Origin: an uncultured Prevotella sp.
GTDB taxonomy: Bacteria > Bacteroidota > Bacteroidia > Bacteroidales > Bacteroidaceae
Assembly: GCA_944320305.1 (NCBI GenBank)
Contig: CALUGW010000004.1
Coordinates: 1-64,000 of the forward strand
DNA length: 64,000 bases
Direction of reading: 5' to 3'
Shown: positions 45,701-54,731 of the stretch, in pieces
Layout: every line of letters begins with the position of its first letter
How positions within the stretch are numbered: position 1 is the stretch's first letter
Notes under the pieces: generated by a model
The model's database searches: none
What the model was told of the DNA's origin: nothing
Seen by the model: the letters and a program-made list of their open reading frames with translations, nothing else
Made by a program: the position numbers and the translations under genes

Positions 45701-47577
45701 CTCCCTACACCGTCCACCCGCTGCTGACGACGTGGCGCACCGACGCCGCCACTACCGACTGGAACGAGTGGAACAACTGGACCGACGGCACGCCCTACTG
45801 CTGCACCGACGCGGTGATTCCGCAGGGCGCCTCGACCTATCCCGTGCTCAACGGGGCTGTGACCGAGGGCGACGAGTACTGCGTGCAACGCATACACTTT
45901 GAGCCGGGCGCCGCCGTGGACCGCGTCTACAAGCTGAACTACGACAGCGCGTGGGTGGAGATGGAGCTGCAGCCCAACCGCTACTACCTGCTGGCGGCCC
46001 CGCTGAAGCACACCTACACGGGCGACATGTTCATTGCCGCCAACGACAGCCTGCCGGCATACTTCACTCCGCTGACTGATGTCAACATGCCGCAGAACCG
46101 CTTCAACCCGCAGGTCTACCAGAGGCTGTGGGCACGCACCGCCCCGGGCCGGGTGCTCGACGGCGACGCCACCATAGACGTTGACATCGACAAGACGCGC
46201 TGGTCGCGCAACTTCAACGCCCTGGCCTTCGACTACGGCTCTGCCGCCCCAGGCCAGACAACCGACGGCGCCCCCCGCCACTACAACGCCTTCTCGCTCT
46301 GGGTGGACAACGACGAGCTGCCGGCCTCGCGGACGTTCCGCTTCCGCTTCCCCAAGGAGCACACGACGTATAACTACTACGAGGACTACAGCCGAACATT
46401 GTTGGAAACAGAATATGTGAGCGGAATAGAACGCGCGGGCATATACCGCTTTGCCTACGAGGCCGACGCCCCGGCGAAGACTGACACAATCCGCTTCACC
46501 TACAACCGCATAACCCCCGGCGCCGACGGCCAGCCAGTAACCACGCCCCACGAGCGCACGGTCTACATCCACGGCGCCGACATCACCGCCCGCCTGAGCA
46601 TTGAGAACGGCATGACCGGCGGCCCTGCGGGCGAGCAAGGCTACTTCGCCGCCGCCAACCCCTACATGAGCCGCATCAGCGTGAAGGAGCTCCTCCGGGT
46701 GAACAGCGACAAGGTGGAGTCCGCAGGCTTCTACGACGGCAACACCATAACCTCGGCCACGCTCAGCGGCGGCGGCAGCCTTGTGACGACCGGCACGGAC
46801 ACCGTGGTGAAGCCCATGCAGGGCTTCTTCGTGAAGGCCAAAGACGCCTCGGCAACCACCCTCGACGTGAGGTTCACCGGCACGATGATGTCGCCGGAGG
46901 TGGCTGAGCAAGAGTCCGAGACCGAGACAGCGGCAGAGGCCGCGGAGACAGAGGCCGCACCCGCCCCGCAGCTGCGCCTGACGGTGCGCCGGGGCGAGAC
47001 CAGGGCCACGACGGTGCTGCTGACCGAGGGCGAGGCCAAGGCCGCCACAATAATAGACGACGAGGTAAGCCCCAGGGTGGCCGTGTTCACCGTGGCCGAC
47101 GGCCGCGCCTACGACATCCACCCCGCCGGCGACCGCAAGAGCATAGCCGTGGGCATAATGACCGAGGGCGCCGACACGCTGACGCTCAGCCTCAGCGCCG
47201 AGGGCGGCGCCACCACTGCCGACTACGAACTGTATGACAACGCCACGGGCACCGCCTATCCGCTGGACCGCGAGCTGACATTCAGCGGCATGGGCACGAG
47301 CATAGGCCGCTTTGAGCTGCGCCTGCGCGGCACCGACGACGACAACGCCGGCACCGCCCGGACACTCTATGTGGTGGCCCAGAACGGACGCGCCATCATT
47401 CGCTCCGCGCAGCCCGACATCGTGAGGGCAGAGTCCTACGCCGCCAACGGCTCCAAGACTGACGAGTTCAGCGCGGCGGGCGCTCCTGAGGCCGCCGTGG
47501 CCGTGGGCCGTGGGCTGAGCGTGGTGCGCGTGACGCTGGCCGACGGCAGCGTGCAGACGTTCAAGATCCTGTACTGA
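42721..47577 (+). CDS. Giant secreted fimbrial-tip-like protein, 1,618 aa
   Basis: A signal peptide ends near AHAQ (about 24); an ATG two codons in (42,727) is an alternative start. The N-terminal 900 residues contain repeated beta-sandwich modules, including an Ig-like segment near 450-540 and two similar blocks with WISNLNNLTDEDLDN and NISYLIDDDLNTAM. A thrombospondin-3-like Ca loop (DIDNDGIPDCMD) is at 901-912. NWTDGTPYCCTDAVIPQG near 1020 is a motif common in Bacteroidota surface proteins. The last 70 residues (NGRAIIRSAQ ... GLSVVRVTLADGSVQTFKIL) resemble a type IX sorting domain. It closes the fimbrial operon, the place of tip adhesins such as Mfa5. Confidence 0.78.
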   Translation: MFMKRISAYLTIILALLCGAQAHAQDGGAEEQAEEEKPLIEGKEIWSQTKEEGETTSDGKNTYRHFDNRQAMAGRGYSVNTMAQSVGVATWISNLNNLTDEDLDNFVDIPNVVNVSVAVQPTVSVRSIDHYFDAGTEAGFCLVASSGDNVLSLEVISMMRIIVYRDGQMLETVTVEEGEDGSGVALNLIKIPGSEDACTYITAKINVVFDEIALITGGGLGVGVGGTTRVKYAFVGSPKETKLIAGSNLGNGKVLDQVSAGNLKVQDDSTLTFTELDGRNAVLLGLPFQFLDDGMRELVDDDSGNKEADGTPDPWSEFAAITPILSVGYQGGAKMRVRREGSEEAFKAGDEVGFKYINASAVDLGIGSTVTICLFDRNGNNIDEQTVSSGVLALGVADGGYSTVSVVANKDFSGAELRFYTGLALKLGTMGVCYGFVRQKPDVAHHCPINPTVSTNVCEEQTSYQLESNPDLSVSWSLVSQPDTADATVTTSGRVTGMNAPGEYVFRATCLSCPTTPQCNEEITLNVADGLGEMDPEQVGGKPLVNVEGKEPQYEQSTEIHGSSGSLVSISSLKTPGNLVNPNTNDSAYYMGGLSLASNIWIAGVKSADGSLLYDGAGKAGEKIKAGFVVEYNTTGLNLSALQYFLIRCYKDGEQVCEGVVTQSNTVSVGLAGSNQVQKVRFCAIFDAVDKDGNALQFDEVTLWNSGVLNLNLSVLNIYYAFVQENYKESEDVDDPLYCNTATVSSKSTGATINGNETQMAGVIGVANVMNNISYLIDDDLNTAMTISNTVNVGGGQTIAVNMGHTLDFRHQLCLVVDNKTYAAAITAGNWIKVSTYLRGRATGDEFQEWNVLGVNVIGYGDKNIMMMQPKSSYDEVRIEMGFIAGVLDIQKFYGLFLRGDIDNDGIPDCMDTESCETSIEGIEATDVCTGDMITISGKGMGSTAYTIQLPEQGIDSTFTTDQQGYFSQSFQLNRPGRYTMTFRDGSGTMMGQAPYTVHPLLTTWRTDAATTDWNEWNNWTDGTPYCCTDAVIPQGASTYPVLNGAVTEGDEYCVQRIHFEPGAAVDRVYKLNYDSAWVEMELQPNRYYLLAAPLKHTYTGDMFIAANDSLPAYFTPLTDVNMPQNRFNPQVYQRLWARTAPGRVLDGDATIDVDIDKTRWSRNFNALAFDYGSAAPGQTTDGAPRHYNAFSLWVDNDELPASRTFRFRFPKEHTTYNYYEDYSRTLLETEYVSGIERAGIYRFAYEADAPAKTDTIRFTYNRITPGADGQPVTTPHERTVYIHGADITARLSIENGMTGGPAGEQGYFAAANPYMSRISVKELLRVNSDKVESAGFYDGNTITSATLSGGGSLVTTGTDTVVKPMQGFFVKAKDASATTLDVRFTGTMMSPEVAEQESETETAAEAAETEAAPAPQLRLTVRRGETRATTVLLTEGEAKAATIIDDEVSPRVAVFTVADGRAYDIHPAGDRKSIAVGIMTEGADTLTLSLSAEGGATTADYELYDNATGTAYPLDRELTFSGMGTSIGRFELRLRGTDDDNAGTARTLYVVAQNGRAIIRSAQPDIVRAESYAANGSKTDEFSAAGAPEAAVAVGRGLSVVRVTLADGSVQTFKILY

Positions 47578-48140
47578 TCGTTTCATAAAAAAAAGAAAAG
47601 ATTCTTTCGGATTTCTAGTATATCGGATTTCTATTATAGAAATATGCTTGGGGGCCGTTCGTAGTGATACGCGCGGTCCCGTTTTTTTTGACACTGTCGG
47701 CCGCACCCGCCCGCTCCCGGTCATTCCGCCGGGAAGCGGAAGCCGGAACACAGTGAGAGGAGACTATCTTTAATTAACATTTTTAAGTTAAAAACCGCCG
47801 GTTTGCGCCATGCCGCGCAACAGTCTGGCAGTCAGCGGGTTGCGGCACGGGTCATGTTACATTGCAATATAGGCCGTTTTAGCGTGCAATACAGGCCGTT
47901 TCGCAATGCAATATGGCCTATATTGCAACGCCGGCTGGCAGGTGTGTTAAAACCGCCGGGGAAGCACCGTCTTTTAGTTGCGTATTTTTAACCCGCTCCC
48001 AGACGCCCGCCCACTGTCATTCCGCCGGAAAGCGGAATCCGGAGCAGACAATGCGGGTCGGCACGGATGCCGCGCAGGCTCTCCTCCGCCGCGAAGCGCG
48101 AAGAATCAGCGCACGCTTTTGCAAAGTTTTGCACAGGCTG
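47578..48140. other. Gene-free interval with dispersed repeats
   Basis: Contains two REP-like GTCATTCCG units (47720-47747 and 48016-48040) and a TTGCAATATAGGCC inverted repeat (47862-47875 with 47915-47928). A GGCCG/CGGTCC stem followed by GTTTTTTTT near 47,665-47,690 may terminate the fimbrial operon. No convincing gene. Confidence 0.5.
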
Positions 48141-48172
48141 TTTGGGTTTGATGATTTAAATTCATAACTTTG
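48141..48172 (+). promoter_or_regulatory. aroA promoter
   Basis: -33 TTTG (48141-48144) and -7 TAACTTTG (48165-48172), 20 bp apart. The leader to the ATG is about 175 nt and has no structure I recognise. Confidence 0.6.
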
Positions 48173-48348
48173 CAGACAGGGAGACACCGACAGAACAAAA
48201 ATCCGAATAATAAAAAGAACGAGTGTCCGCAGGCTGCACAGGCGAACGGGAAAGGAGGCGCGGAAGCGCCGGACGCCCGGCTCCCCATGACTCCATCGTG
48301 CCCCCCCGGACGGATGCCTTGCGGACGTTCGAACAAAAAAACACTGCC

Positions 48349-49605
48349 ATGCAATATATTCTGACACCACCCGAAAGACTCGACGCGACAATAAAGCTGC
48401 CGGCATCGAAAAGCATCAGCAACAGAACACTGATAATACACGCGCTGGCCGGCGGCGGCCCGCTGCCCGAGAACCTGTCTGACTGCGACGACACGCGGGT
48501 GACGATGGCCGCGCTGCGCGACCTGCCGCCGGTGACAGACATCGGCGCGGCCGGCACGGCGATGCGCTTTCTGACGGCCTATCTGGCGGTGACGCCGGGC
48601 GAGCGCCTCATCACGGGCACCGCGCGTATGCTGCAGAGGCCCATCGGCGTGCTGGTGGACGCGCTGCGCTACATCGGCGCCGACATCGAGTATGCCGGCG
48701 AGGAGGGCTTCCCGCCGCTGCGCGTCCGCGGCCGGCAGCTGGACGGCGGGCCGCTGGTGATCGCGGGCGACGTAAGCTCGCAGTACATCTCGGCCCTGCT
48801 GATGATAGGGCCGGTGATGAGCGGCGGCCTGGAGCTGCGCCTCACGGGCGACATCATCTCGCGCCCCTACATAGACCTGACGCTGTGGATAATGAACGAA
48901 TACGGCGCGGAGGCGGAGTGGAGCGACATCGACACCATCACGGTGAAGCCGAAGCCCTACAGGGCGCGGCCGTGGACGATAGAGAACGACTGGAGCGCGG
49001 CGTCATACTGGTATGAGATGATGGCTCTGAACGCCAACCGCGACGACCGGCTGGCGCTGACGGGGCTGGCCGACGGCAGCATGCAGGGCGACTCGTCGGC
49101 CCGCTACATCTTCAGCCTGCTGGGGGTGAAGACGGCGTTCGACAGCACGGCTCCGGGCACGCCCACCACGGTGAGGCTGCGCCACACGGGCCACAGGCTG
49201 ATGAAGCTGGAATATGACTTTGTGAACTCGCCCGACATGGTGCAGACGTTTGTGGTGACGTGCGCCGCGCTCGGCATCCGCTTCCGCTTCACCGGGCTGC
49301 AGACACTGAAGATAAAGGAGACCGACCGCATAGAGGCGCTGGTGAGGGAGCTGCGCAAGCTGGGCTACGTGCTGCGCGAGCGCGAGGGCCGCGAGCTGTC
49401 GTGGGACGGCGAGCAGTGCGAGCCTCAGCCCGGCGCCGCCATAGACACCTACAAGGACCACCGCATGGCCATGGCCTTCGCGCCGCTGGCCCTGCGCCAC
49501 CCCGGGCTGAGAATCAACGACCCGGAGGTGGTCACGAAGTCTTACCCCCACTTCTGGGACGACCTGCGGCTGGCGGGCTTCGGCATAAGCGCCGCCGAGG
49601 GCTGA
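48349..49605 (+). CDS. aroA: 3-phosphoshikimate 1-carboxyvinyltransferase (EPSP synthase)
   Basis: Joins phosphoenolpyruvate to shikimate-3-phosphate in the chorismate pathway. The 418-aa protein shows LPASKSISNR (substrate-binding Lys and Arg), GAAGTAMRFLTAY in place of the usual GNAGTxxR, RPIGVLVDALR, the SSQYISALLM block, KETDRIEAL and TYKDHRMAMAFAPLAL. Gly-Ala-Ala-Gly instead of Gly-Asn-Ala-Gly in the PEP loop is typical for several Bacteroidota. The frame is open further upstream but the Met of MQYILTPP is where homology begins. Confidence 0.95.
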   Translation: MQYILTPPERLDATIKLPASKSISNRTLIIHALAGGGPLPENLSDCDDTRVTMAALRDLPPVTDIGAAGTAMRFLTAYLAVTPGERLITGTARMLQRPIGVLVDALRYIGADIEYAGEEGFPPLRVRGRQLDGGPLVIAGDVSSQYISALLMIGPVMSGGLELRLTGDIISRPYIDLTLWIMNEYGAEAEWSDIDTITVKPKPYRARPWTIENDWSAASYWYEMMALNANRDDRLALTGLADGSMQGDSSARYIFSLLGVKTAFDSTAPGTPTTVRLRHTGHRLMKLEYDFVNSPDMVQTFVVTCAALGIRFRFTGLQTLKIKETDRIEALVRELRKLGYVLREREGRELSWDGEQCEPQPGAAIDTYKDHRMAMAFAPLALRHPGLRINDPEVVTKSYPHFWDDLRLAGFGISAAEG

Positions 49606-49638
49606 GCCGCCCGCGAGCCTCAACACAAACCGGCGCAG

Positions 49639-49675
49639 CGGCCCCTCACCCGCAGGAGAGACGGGAGAGGGGCCG
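49639..49675 (+). terminator. aroA terminator hairpin
   Basis: CGGCCCCTC (49639-49647) pairs with GAGGGGCCG (49667-49675), with CCCG/CGGG inside; followed by AAAATTATC. Confidence 0.6.
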
Positions 49676-49729
49676 AAAATTATCACCACCGCGCACAATA
49701 AAAACAGCCGCGGGCAAGTTTATTAAAGT

Positions 49730-52672
49730 GTGAAGAAATCTGCAAACACGGTTGTAACCATACTCCTTGCCGCCGCCACCGCCCTGGCGGCGGCAGGATG
49801 CTCCACGAAAAAGAACACGGCGAAGACGCGCTGGTGGCACTCGTTCACGGCGCGCTACAACACGTACTACAACGGCAGCCTGGCCTACACAGAGGGCTGC
49901 CTGGAAAAGGAGAACGGCAACAAGGACAACTTCACCGAGATGATACCGCTCTACCCCGTGGGCAACAAGGGCAGCCGCGAGCTGGGCAAGAGCAACTTCG
50001 ACCGCGCGATAGAGAAGTCGCAGAAGGCCATCAAGCAGCACAGCATAAAGCGCAGGCCCGCATGGAACAAGAGCCGCCGCAAGACGGCCAAGGACATCGA
50101 GTGGCTCAGCCGCAGGGAGTACAACCCGTTTCTGTGGAAGGCGTGGCTGATGATGGGCAAGTCGCAATTCCAGAAAGGCGAGTTCGACGAGGCCGCCGCC
50201 ACCTTTTCCTATATGGCGCGGCTCTACGCCACGCAGCCTGCCATCAACGGCGTGGCGCGGGCGTGGCTGGCCAAGAGCTACGCCGGGCTTGACTGGCTCT
50301 ACGACGCCGAGGACGTGATAACGAAGATGCGCCGCGACACCATGCACTACAAGGCCGAGAAGGAGTGGGACTACACCCTGGCCGACTACTACACGCGCAG
50401 CGGCCAGTACGCCGAGGCTGTGAAATATCTGGCCAAGGTGATAAAGCACGAGCGGCGGCGCAAGCTCAAGGCGCGGCAGTGGTTCCTGATGGGGCAGCTG
50501 CAGAACGCGCTGGGCAACAAGGAGGCGGCCTACAAGGCGTTCCGCAAGGTGGTGCGCCAGAACCCGCCCTACGAGGTGGAGTTCAACGCCCGCATAGCGC
50601 AGACGGAGGTGATGGCCGGGGGCGGCCGCGCCAGGCAGATGATAAAGAAGCTGCGGCGCATGGCCCGCTCCGACAAGAACAAGGACTACCTGGACCAGGT
50701 GTACTACGCCATAGGCAACATACACCTGGCGCAGCGCGACACGATGGCGGCCATATCGGCCTACGAGCGCGGCAACAAGGAGGCCACGCGCGGCGGCGTG
50801 GAGAAGGGCGTGCTGCTGCTCAAGCTGGGCGACCTGTACTGGGCGAAAGAGAAATACAACGACGCGCAGCGGTGCTACGGCGAGGCCATAGGACTGATAG
50901 ACAAGGAGCGGCCGGGCTACGCGGAGCTGTCGAAACGCTCGGAGGTGCTCGACGAGCTGGTGCCTTTCACCGACGCCGTCCATCTGCAGGACTCGCTCCA
51001 GGTGCTGGCCAAGCTGCCCGAGAAGGAGCGCAACGCGGCCATTGACCGCGTGATAGAGGAGCTGAAGAAGAAAGAGGAGGAGGAGCGACGCGCCGCCCAG
51101 GAGGCCGCCGTGGAGCAGCAGCTGCAGCAGCAGGGGGCCATGGGCAACCAGATGGGCAACCGGCCGGCGCAGACCACGCAGACGACGAAGTCGGGCCAGT
51201 GGTACTTCTACAACCCGATGACGGTGAACCAGGGCAAGACGGCGTTCCAGCGGCTGTGGGGCAAGCGCCAGAACGTGGACAACTGGCAGCGCATAAACCA
51301 GACGGTGGTGGACCTGGCGCAGGCCGCCGACTCGACAACGGCCGACGGCGGAGCGGCGGCGGACAGCACGCTGGCAGCCGCCGACAGCACCGCCGCCGGA
51401 GGCGAGGCGGCCGACTCTGCCGCCGCCGACCCGCACACAAGGGAATACTACCTGGCCCAGATTCCGTTCACGGAAGAGCAGAGGGCCGAGAGCGACAACA
51501 TCATAAAGGACGGCCTGTTCAACTCGGGCGTGATATTCAAAGACAAGCTCGACAACCTGAAGCTGAGCGAGAAGGCCCTCAGGCGGCTCACCACTCAATA
51601 CCAGGACTACGAGAAGAACGACGAGGCGTGGTACCACCTGTTCCTGCTCTACTCGCGCATGGGCGACCACGCCATGGCCGAGAGCTGTCTGGCGCGGCTC
51701 AAGGCGCAATATCCCGAGAGTCCGTGGACAACGCTGCTGAGCGACCCCTACTTTGCGGAGAACGCCCGCTTCGGCGTCCACATAGAAGACTCCATCTATG
51801 CCGCCACCTACGACGCCTTCAAGGCCGACCGCTTCGGCGAGGTGAGGGCCAACGCCCGTATTTCGGCCGAGCGGTTCCCGCTGGGCGCCAACAGGCCGAA
51901 GTTCATCTTCATTGAGGGTCTGAGCCTGCTCAACGACGGCGACGCCAACGGCTGCGTGGCCAACATGAAGGAGGTGGTGGAGAAGTTCCCCAAGAGCGAG
52001 GTGAGCGAGATGGCGGGCATGATAATAAAAGGTGTGCAGGCGGGACGCGCCCTGCACGGCGGCCACTTCGACCTGGGCGACATATGGTCGCGCCGGGGCG
52101 TGACGCTCGATGCCGCCGACAGCACCGCCGCCGACACGCTGAGCGCCGAGCGCTACACGGGCTACGTGTTCCTGCTGGCCTACCAGCCCGACTCCGTGGA
52201 CGCCAACCAGCTGCTCTACGACATGGCAAAATACAACTTCACGAACTTCCTCGTGCGCAACTTCGACATAGCCATAGACCAGAGCGGCGGCATCTGCCGC
52301 ATGATAATCAGCGGCTTCCTGAACTACGACGAGGCGCTGCAGTACGCCCGCCACCTGTATGCCGACGCGGAGATGGCGGCCAAGGTGAGGGGCTGCCGCC
52401 GCATAATAATAAGCCAGGACAACCTGAAGCTGCTCGGCACGAAGTTCAGCTACGTGGAGTATGAGAAGTTCTTCGACGAGGCGCTCGCGCCGCTCACCAT
52501 CAGCAAGGAGCAGCTGCTGAACGTGCCCGAGAGCGTGGAGCAGGAAGCTCCCGAAGAGGAAGAGGCTCCCGCCGAAGAGACTGACGACGGAATGTTCTAC
52601 GACAACTACAACAACAACGCCGGGCCGCAGTATAACGACGGCTTCGACTTTGACGACGACTTCTACCAATGA
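49730..52672 (+). CDS. sprE: Type IX secretion lipoprotein SprE/PorW
   Basis: A 980-aa TPR lipoprotein. It must start at the GTG at 49,730, since only this gives the signal peptide and lipobox (LAAAGC, Cys24). The N-terminal WWHSFTARYNTYYNGSLAY segment is characteristic of PorW/SprE. TPR pairs cover about 140-430. A charged coiled-coil and a Gln/Ala-rich spacer (about 450-590) lead to a C-terminal domain with HLFLLYSRMGDHAMAES and ISGFLNYDEALQYARHLYAD. PorW is required for type IX secretion and links the motor to the outer-membrane translocon. It overlaps porX by 4 bp. Confidence 0.9.
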   Translation: MKKSANTVVTILLAAATALAAAGCSTKKNTAKTRWWHSFTARYNTYYNGSLAYTEGCLEKENGNKDNFTEMIPLYPVGNKGSRELGKSNFDRAIEKSQKAIKQHSIKRRPAWNKSRRKTAKDIEWLSRREYNPFLWKAWLMMGKSQFQKGEFDEAAATFSYMARLYATQPAINGVARAWLAKSYAGLDWLYDAEDVITKMRRDTMHYKAEKEWDYTLADYYTRSGQYAEAVKYLAKVIKHERRRKLKARQWFLMGQLQNALGNKEAAYKAFRKVVRQNPPYEVEFNARIAQTEVMAGGGRARQMIKKLRRMARSDKNKDYLDQVYYAIGNIHLAQRDTMAAISAYERGNKEATRGGVEKGVLLLKLGDLYWAKEKYNDAQRCYGEAIGLIDKERPGYAELSKRSEVLDELVPFTDAVHLQDSLQVLAKLPEKERNAAIDRVIEELKKKEEEERRAAQEAAVEQQLQQQGAMGNQMGNRPAQTTQTTKSGQWYFYNPMTVNQGKTAFQRLWGKRQNVDNWQRINQTVVDLAQAADSTTADGGAAADSTLAAADSTAAGGEAADSAAADPHTREYYLAQIPFTEEQRAESDNIIKDGLFNSGVIFKDKLDNLKLSEKALRRLTTQYQDYEKNDEAWYHLFLLYSRMGDHAMAESCLARLKAQYPESPWTTLLSDPYFAENARFGVHIEDSIYAATYDAFKADRFGEVRANARISAERFPLGANRPKFIFIEGLSLLNDGDANGCVANMKEVVEKFPKSEVSEMAGMIIKGVQAGRALHGGHFDLGDIWSRRGVTLDAADSTAADTLSAERYTGYVFLLAYQPDSVDANQLLYDMAKYNFTNFLVRNFDIAIDQSGGICRMIISGFLNYDEALQYARHLYADAEMAAKVRGCRRIIISQDNLKLLGTKFSYVEYEKFFDEALAPLTISKEQLLNVPESVEQEAPEEEEAPAEETDDGMFYDNYNNNAGPQYNDGFDFDDDFYQ

Positions 52673-54252
52673 GCAACGGACTTTTACTCTGGGCCGACGA
52701 CGAGATAGAGCTGCTCAAGGCCCACCTGCTGTTTCTGCAGAAGAAAGGATACGAGGTGGTGACGGTGACCAACGGCACCGACGCCATCGACCAGTGCCGC
52801 GCGCGCAACTTCGACCTGGTGCTGCTCGACGAGATGATGCCGGGCCTGAGCGGCCTGGAGACGCTCCAGAAGATAAAGGAGATAACGCCGGCGGTGCCTG
52901 TGGTGATGGTGACGAAGAGCGAGGAGGAGAACATCATGGACCAGGCCATAGGCTCGAAAATCGCCGACTACCTGATAAAGCCCGTGAACCCCAACCAGAT
53001 TCTGCTGACGCTGAAGAAGAACATCCACCGCAAGGAGATTGTCACCGAGGTGACGCAGAGCGGCTACCAGCAGGACTACAGCCAGATTGCCATGCAGATG
53101 GACAGCTGCCGCACGCACACGGACTGGACAGAGCTGTACCGCCGCCTGGTGCACTGGGAGCTGGAGCTGAGCGGCACCGACAGCAGCATGACCGAGGCGC
53201 TGAGAATGCAGAAGGAGGAGGCCAACAGCGCCTTCGCCAAGTTCGTGCGCGCGAACTACACCTCATGGGTGGCCGCGCTCGCCCCAGGCGGTCCCGCCGA
53301 GGGGCGCCCCATGCTCAGCCCGGAGATATTCAAGCGCAAGGTGTTCCCCCTGCTCGACAGCGGCAGGCGCGTGTTCATGGTGGTGATGGACAACTTCCGC
53401 TACGACCAGTGGCGCGTGGTGGCCCGCGACATGGGCGACCTGTTCGACATTGAGGACGAGGGACTGTACTTCAGCATACTGCCCACGGCCACACAGTACG
53501 CCCGCAACGCCATCTTCAGCGGCCTGATGCCCAACAAGATTGAGAAGATGTTTCCGGACCTGTGGGTTGACGAGGACGACGAGGAGGGCAAGAACCTCAA
53601 CGAGGGACCGCTCATAGGCACACAGATAGAGCGCTTCCGCCGCCACGACACCTACTCGTATCACAAGATAAACGACCCGGCGGGAGCCGAGAAGTTCATG
53701 CAGAAGCTGCGCCAGCTGGCCAAGAACGACCTGAACGTGGTGGTGTTCAACTTCATCGACATGCTCAGCCACGCCCGCACGGAGTCGAAGATGGTGCGCG
53801 AGCTGGCCAACAACGAGTCGGCCTACCGCAGCCTGACGCTCAGCTGGTTCCGCCACTCGGTCATCTCGGACCTGCTCAAGCAGCTGGCGCAGACGGACTG
53901 CACGGTGATCGTCACCACCGACCACGGCTCCATCCGCGTGAACAAGCCGGTGAAGATCGTGGGCGACCGCAACACCAACACCAACCTGCGCTACAAGCTG
54001 GGCAAGAACCTCGGCTACAGCGACAAGACCCTCTTCACCATCAAGGAGCCGGCCAAGGCACAGCTGCCAGCGCCCAACCTCAGCACAACATACGTGTTTG
54101 CCACAGGCGACTCGTTCTTCGCCTATCCCAACAACTACAACTACTACGTGTCTTACTACAAGGACACATTCCAGCACGGGGGCATCTCGATGGAGGAAAT
54201 GATCATACCGATAATTACAATGACAGGAAAAAAGCGACAGCAATGGAAATAA
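52669..54252 (+). CDS. porX: PorX: response regulator with PglZ phosphatase domain
   Basis: A 527-aa protein with an N-terminal receiver domain (Asp10, Asp11, phosphoacceptor Asp54, Thr82, Lys104) and a C-terminal PglZ/alkaline-phosphatase-like domain (about 215-500; [35 protein letters not shown] give the metal ligands). In Porphyromonas PorX works with the histidine kinase PorY, controls type IX genes with SigP, and its PglZ domain cleaves oligonucleotides. Here it directly follows sprE, with a 4-bp overlap, and overlaps tsaE by 10 bp. No porY is in the window. Confidence 0.95.
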   Translation: MSNGLLLWADDEIELLKAHLLFLQKKGYEVVTVTNGTDAIDQCRARNFDLVLLDEMMPGLSGLETLQKIKEITPAVPVVMVTKSEEENIMDQAIGSKIADYLIKPVNPNQILLTLKKNIHRKEIVTEVTQSGYQQDYSQIAMQMDSCRTHTDWTELYRRLVHWELELSGTDSSMTEALRMQKEEANSAFAKFVRANYTSWVAALAPGGPAEGRPMLSPEIFKRKVFPLLDSGRRVFMVVMDNFRYDQWRVVARDMGDLFDIEDEGLYFSILPTATQYARNAIFSGLMPNKIEKMFPDLWVDEDDEEGKNLNEGPLIGTQIERFRRHDTYSYHKINDPAGAEKFMQKLRQLAKNDLNVVVFNFIDMLSHARTESKMVRELANNESAYRSLTLSWFRHSVISDLLKQLAQTDCTVIVTTDHGSIRVNKPVKIVGDRNTNTNLRYKLGKNLGYSDKTLFTIKEPAKAQLPAPNLSTTYVFATGDSFFAYPNNYNYYVSYYKDTFQHGGISMEEMIIPIITMTGKKRQQWK

Positions 54253-54662
54253 CAATCGACAAAATAGAGAACATCCGCGAGGCCGCCCGGCAGTTCGTCA
54301 ACAACATGGGCACGGGCAACGTGTTCGCCTTCTACGGCAAGATGGGCGCCGGCAAGACCACTTTCATCAAGGCTGTGTGCGAGGAGCTGGGCGTCAAAGA
54401 CGTGATAACCTCGCCCACATTCGCCATTGTGAACGAATACCGCACAGAGCCTGACGGCCGGCCGATATACCACTTCGATTTCTACCGCATCAAGAAGCTC
54501 GACGAGGTCTACGACATGGGCTACGAGGACTACTTCTACAGCGGCGCGCTCTGCCTCATAGAGTGGCCCGAGCTGATAGAGCCGCTGCTGCCCGAAGACG
54601 CCACCCGCGTCACCATAGCCGAGCAACCAGACGGCAGCAGGACTGTGGAAACCAACGATTAA
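54243..54662 (+). CDS. tsaE: tRNA t6A synthesis ATPase TsaE
   Basis: A 139-aa P-loop ATPase with [10 protein letters not shown] (32-41), [11 protein letters not shown] and YHFDFYRI, all hallmarks of TsaE. It works with TsaB and TsaD to add threonylcarbamoyl to A37 of ANN-reading tRNAs. It overlaps porX by 10 bp and should be co-translated with it. Confidence 0.96.
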   Translation: MEITIDKIENIREAARQFVNNMGTGNVFAFYGKMGAGKTTFIKAVCEELGVKDVITSPTFAIVNEYRTEPDGRPIYHFDFYRIKKLDEVYDMGYEDYFYSGALCLIEWPELIEPLLPEDATRVTIAEQPDGSRTVETND

Positions 54663-54731
54663 GGAAAATTTATCAGAGCCTTTTTGTCCTATAAGACTTA
54701 TAGAACCTATAAGACCTATAGACCCGGCAGG

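Noticed and set aside
44836-47751. 971-codon open frame antisense to the giant tip protein
   Set aside because: Shadow of a GC-rich gene; the translation shows no domain and unnatural His/Arg/Val-rich composition.
49646-52669. 1,007-codon open frame antisense to sprE
   Set aside because: Same GC effect; the sense strand encodes a signal peptide, lipobox and TPR repeats.
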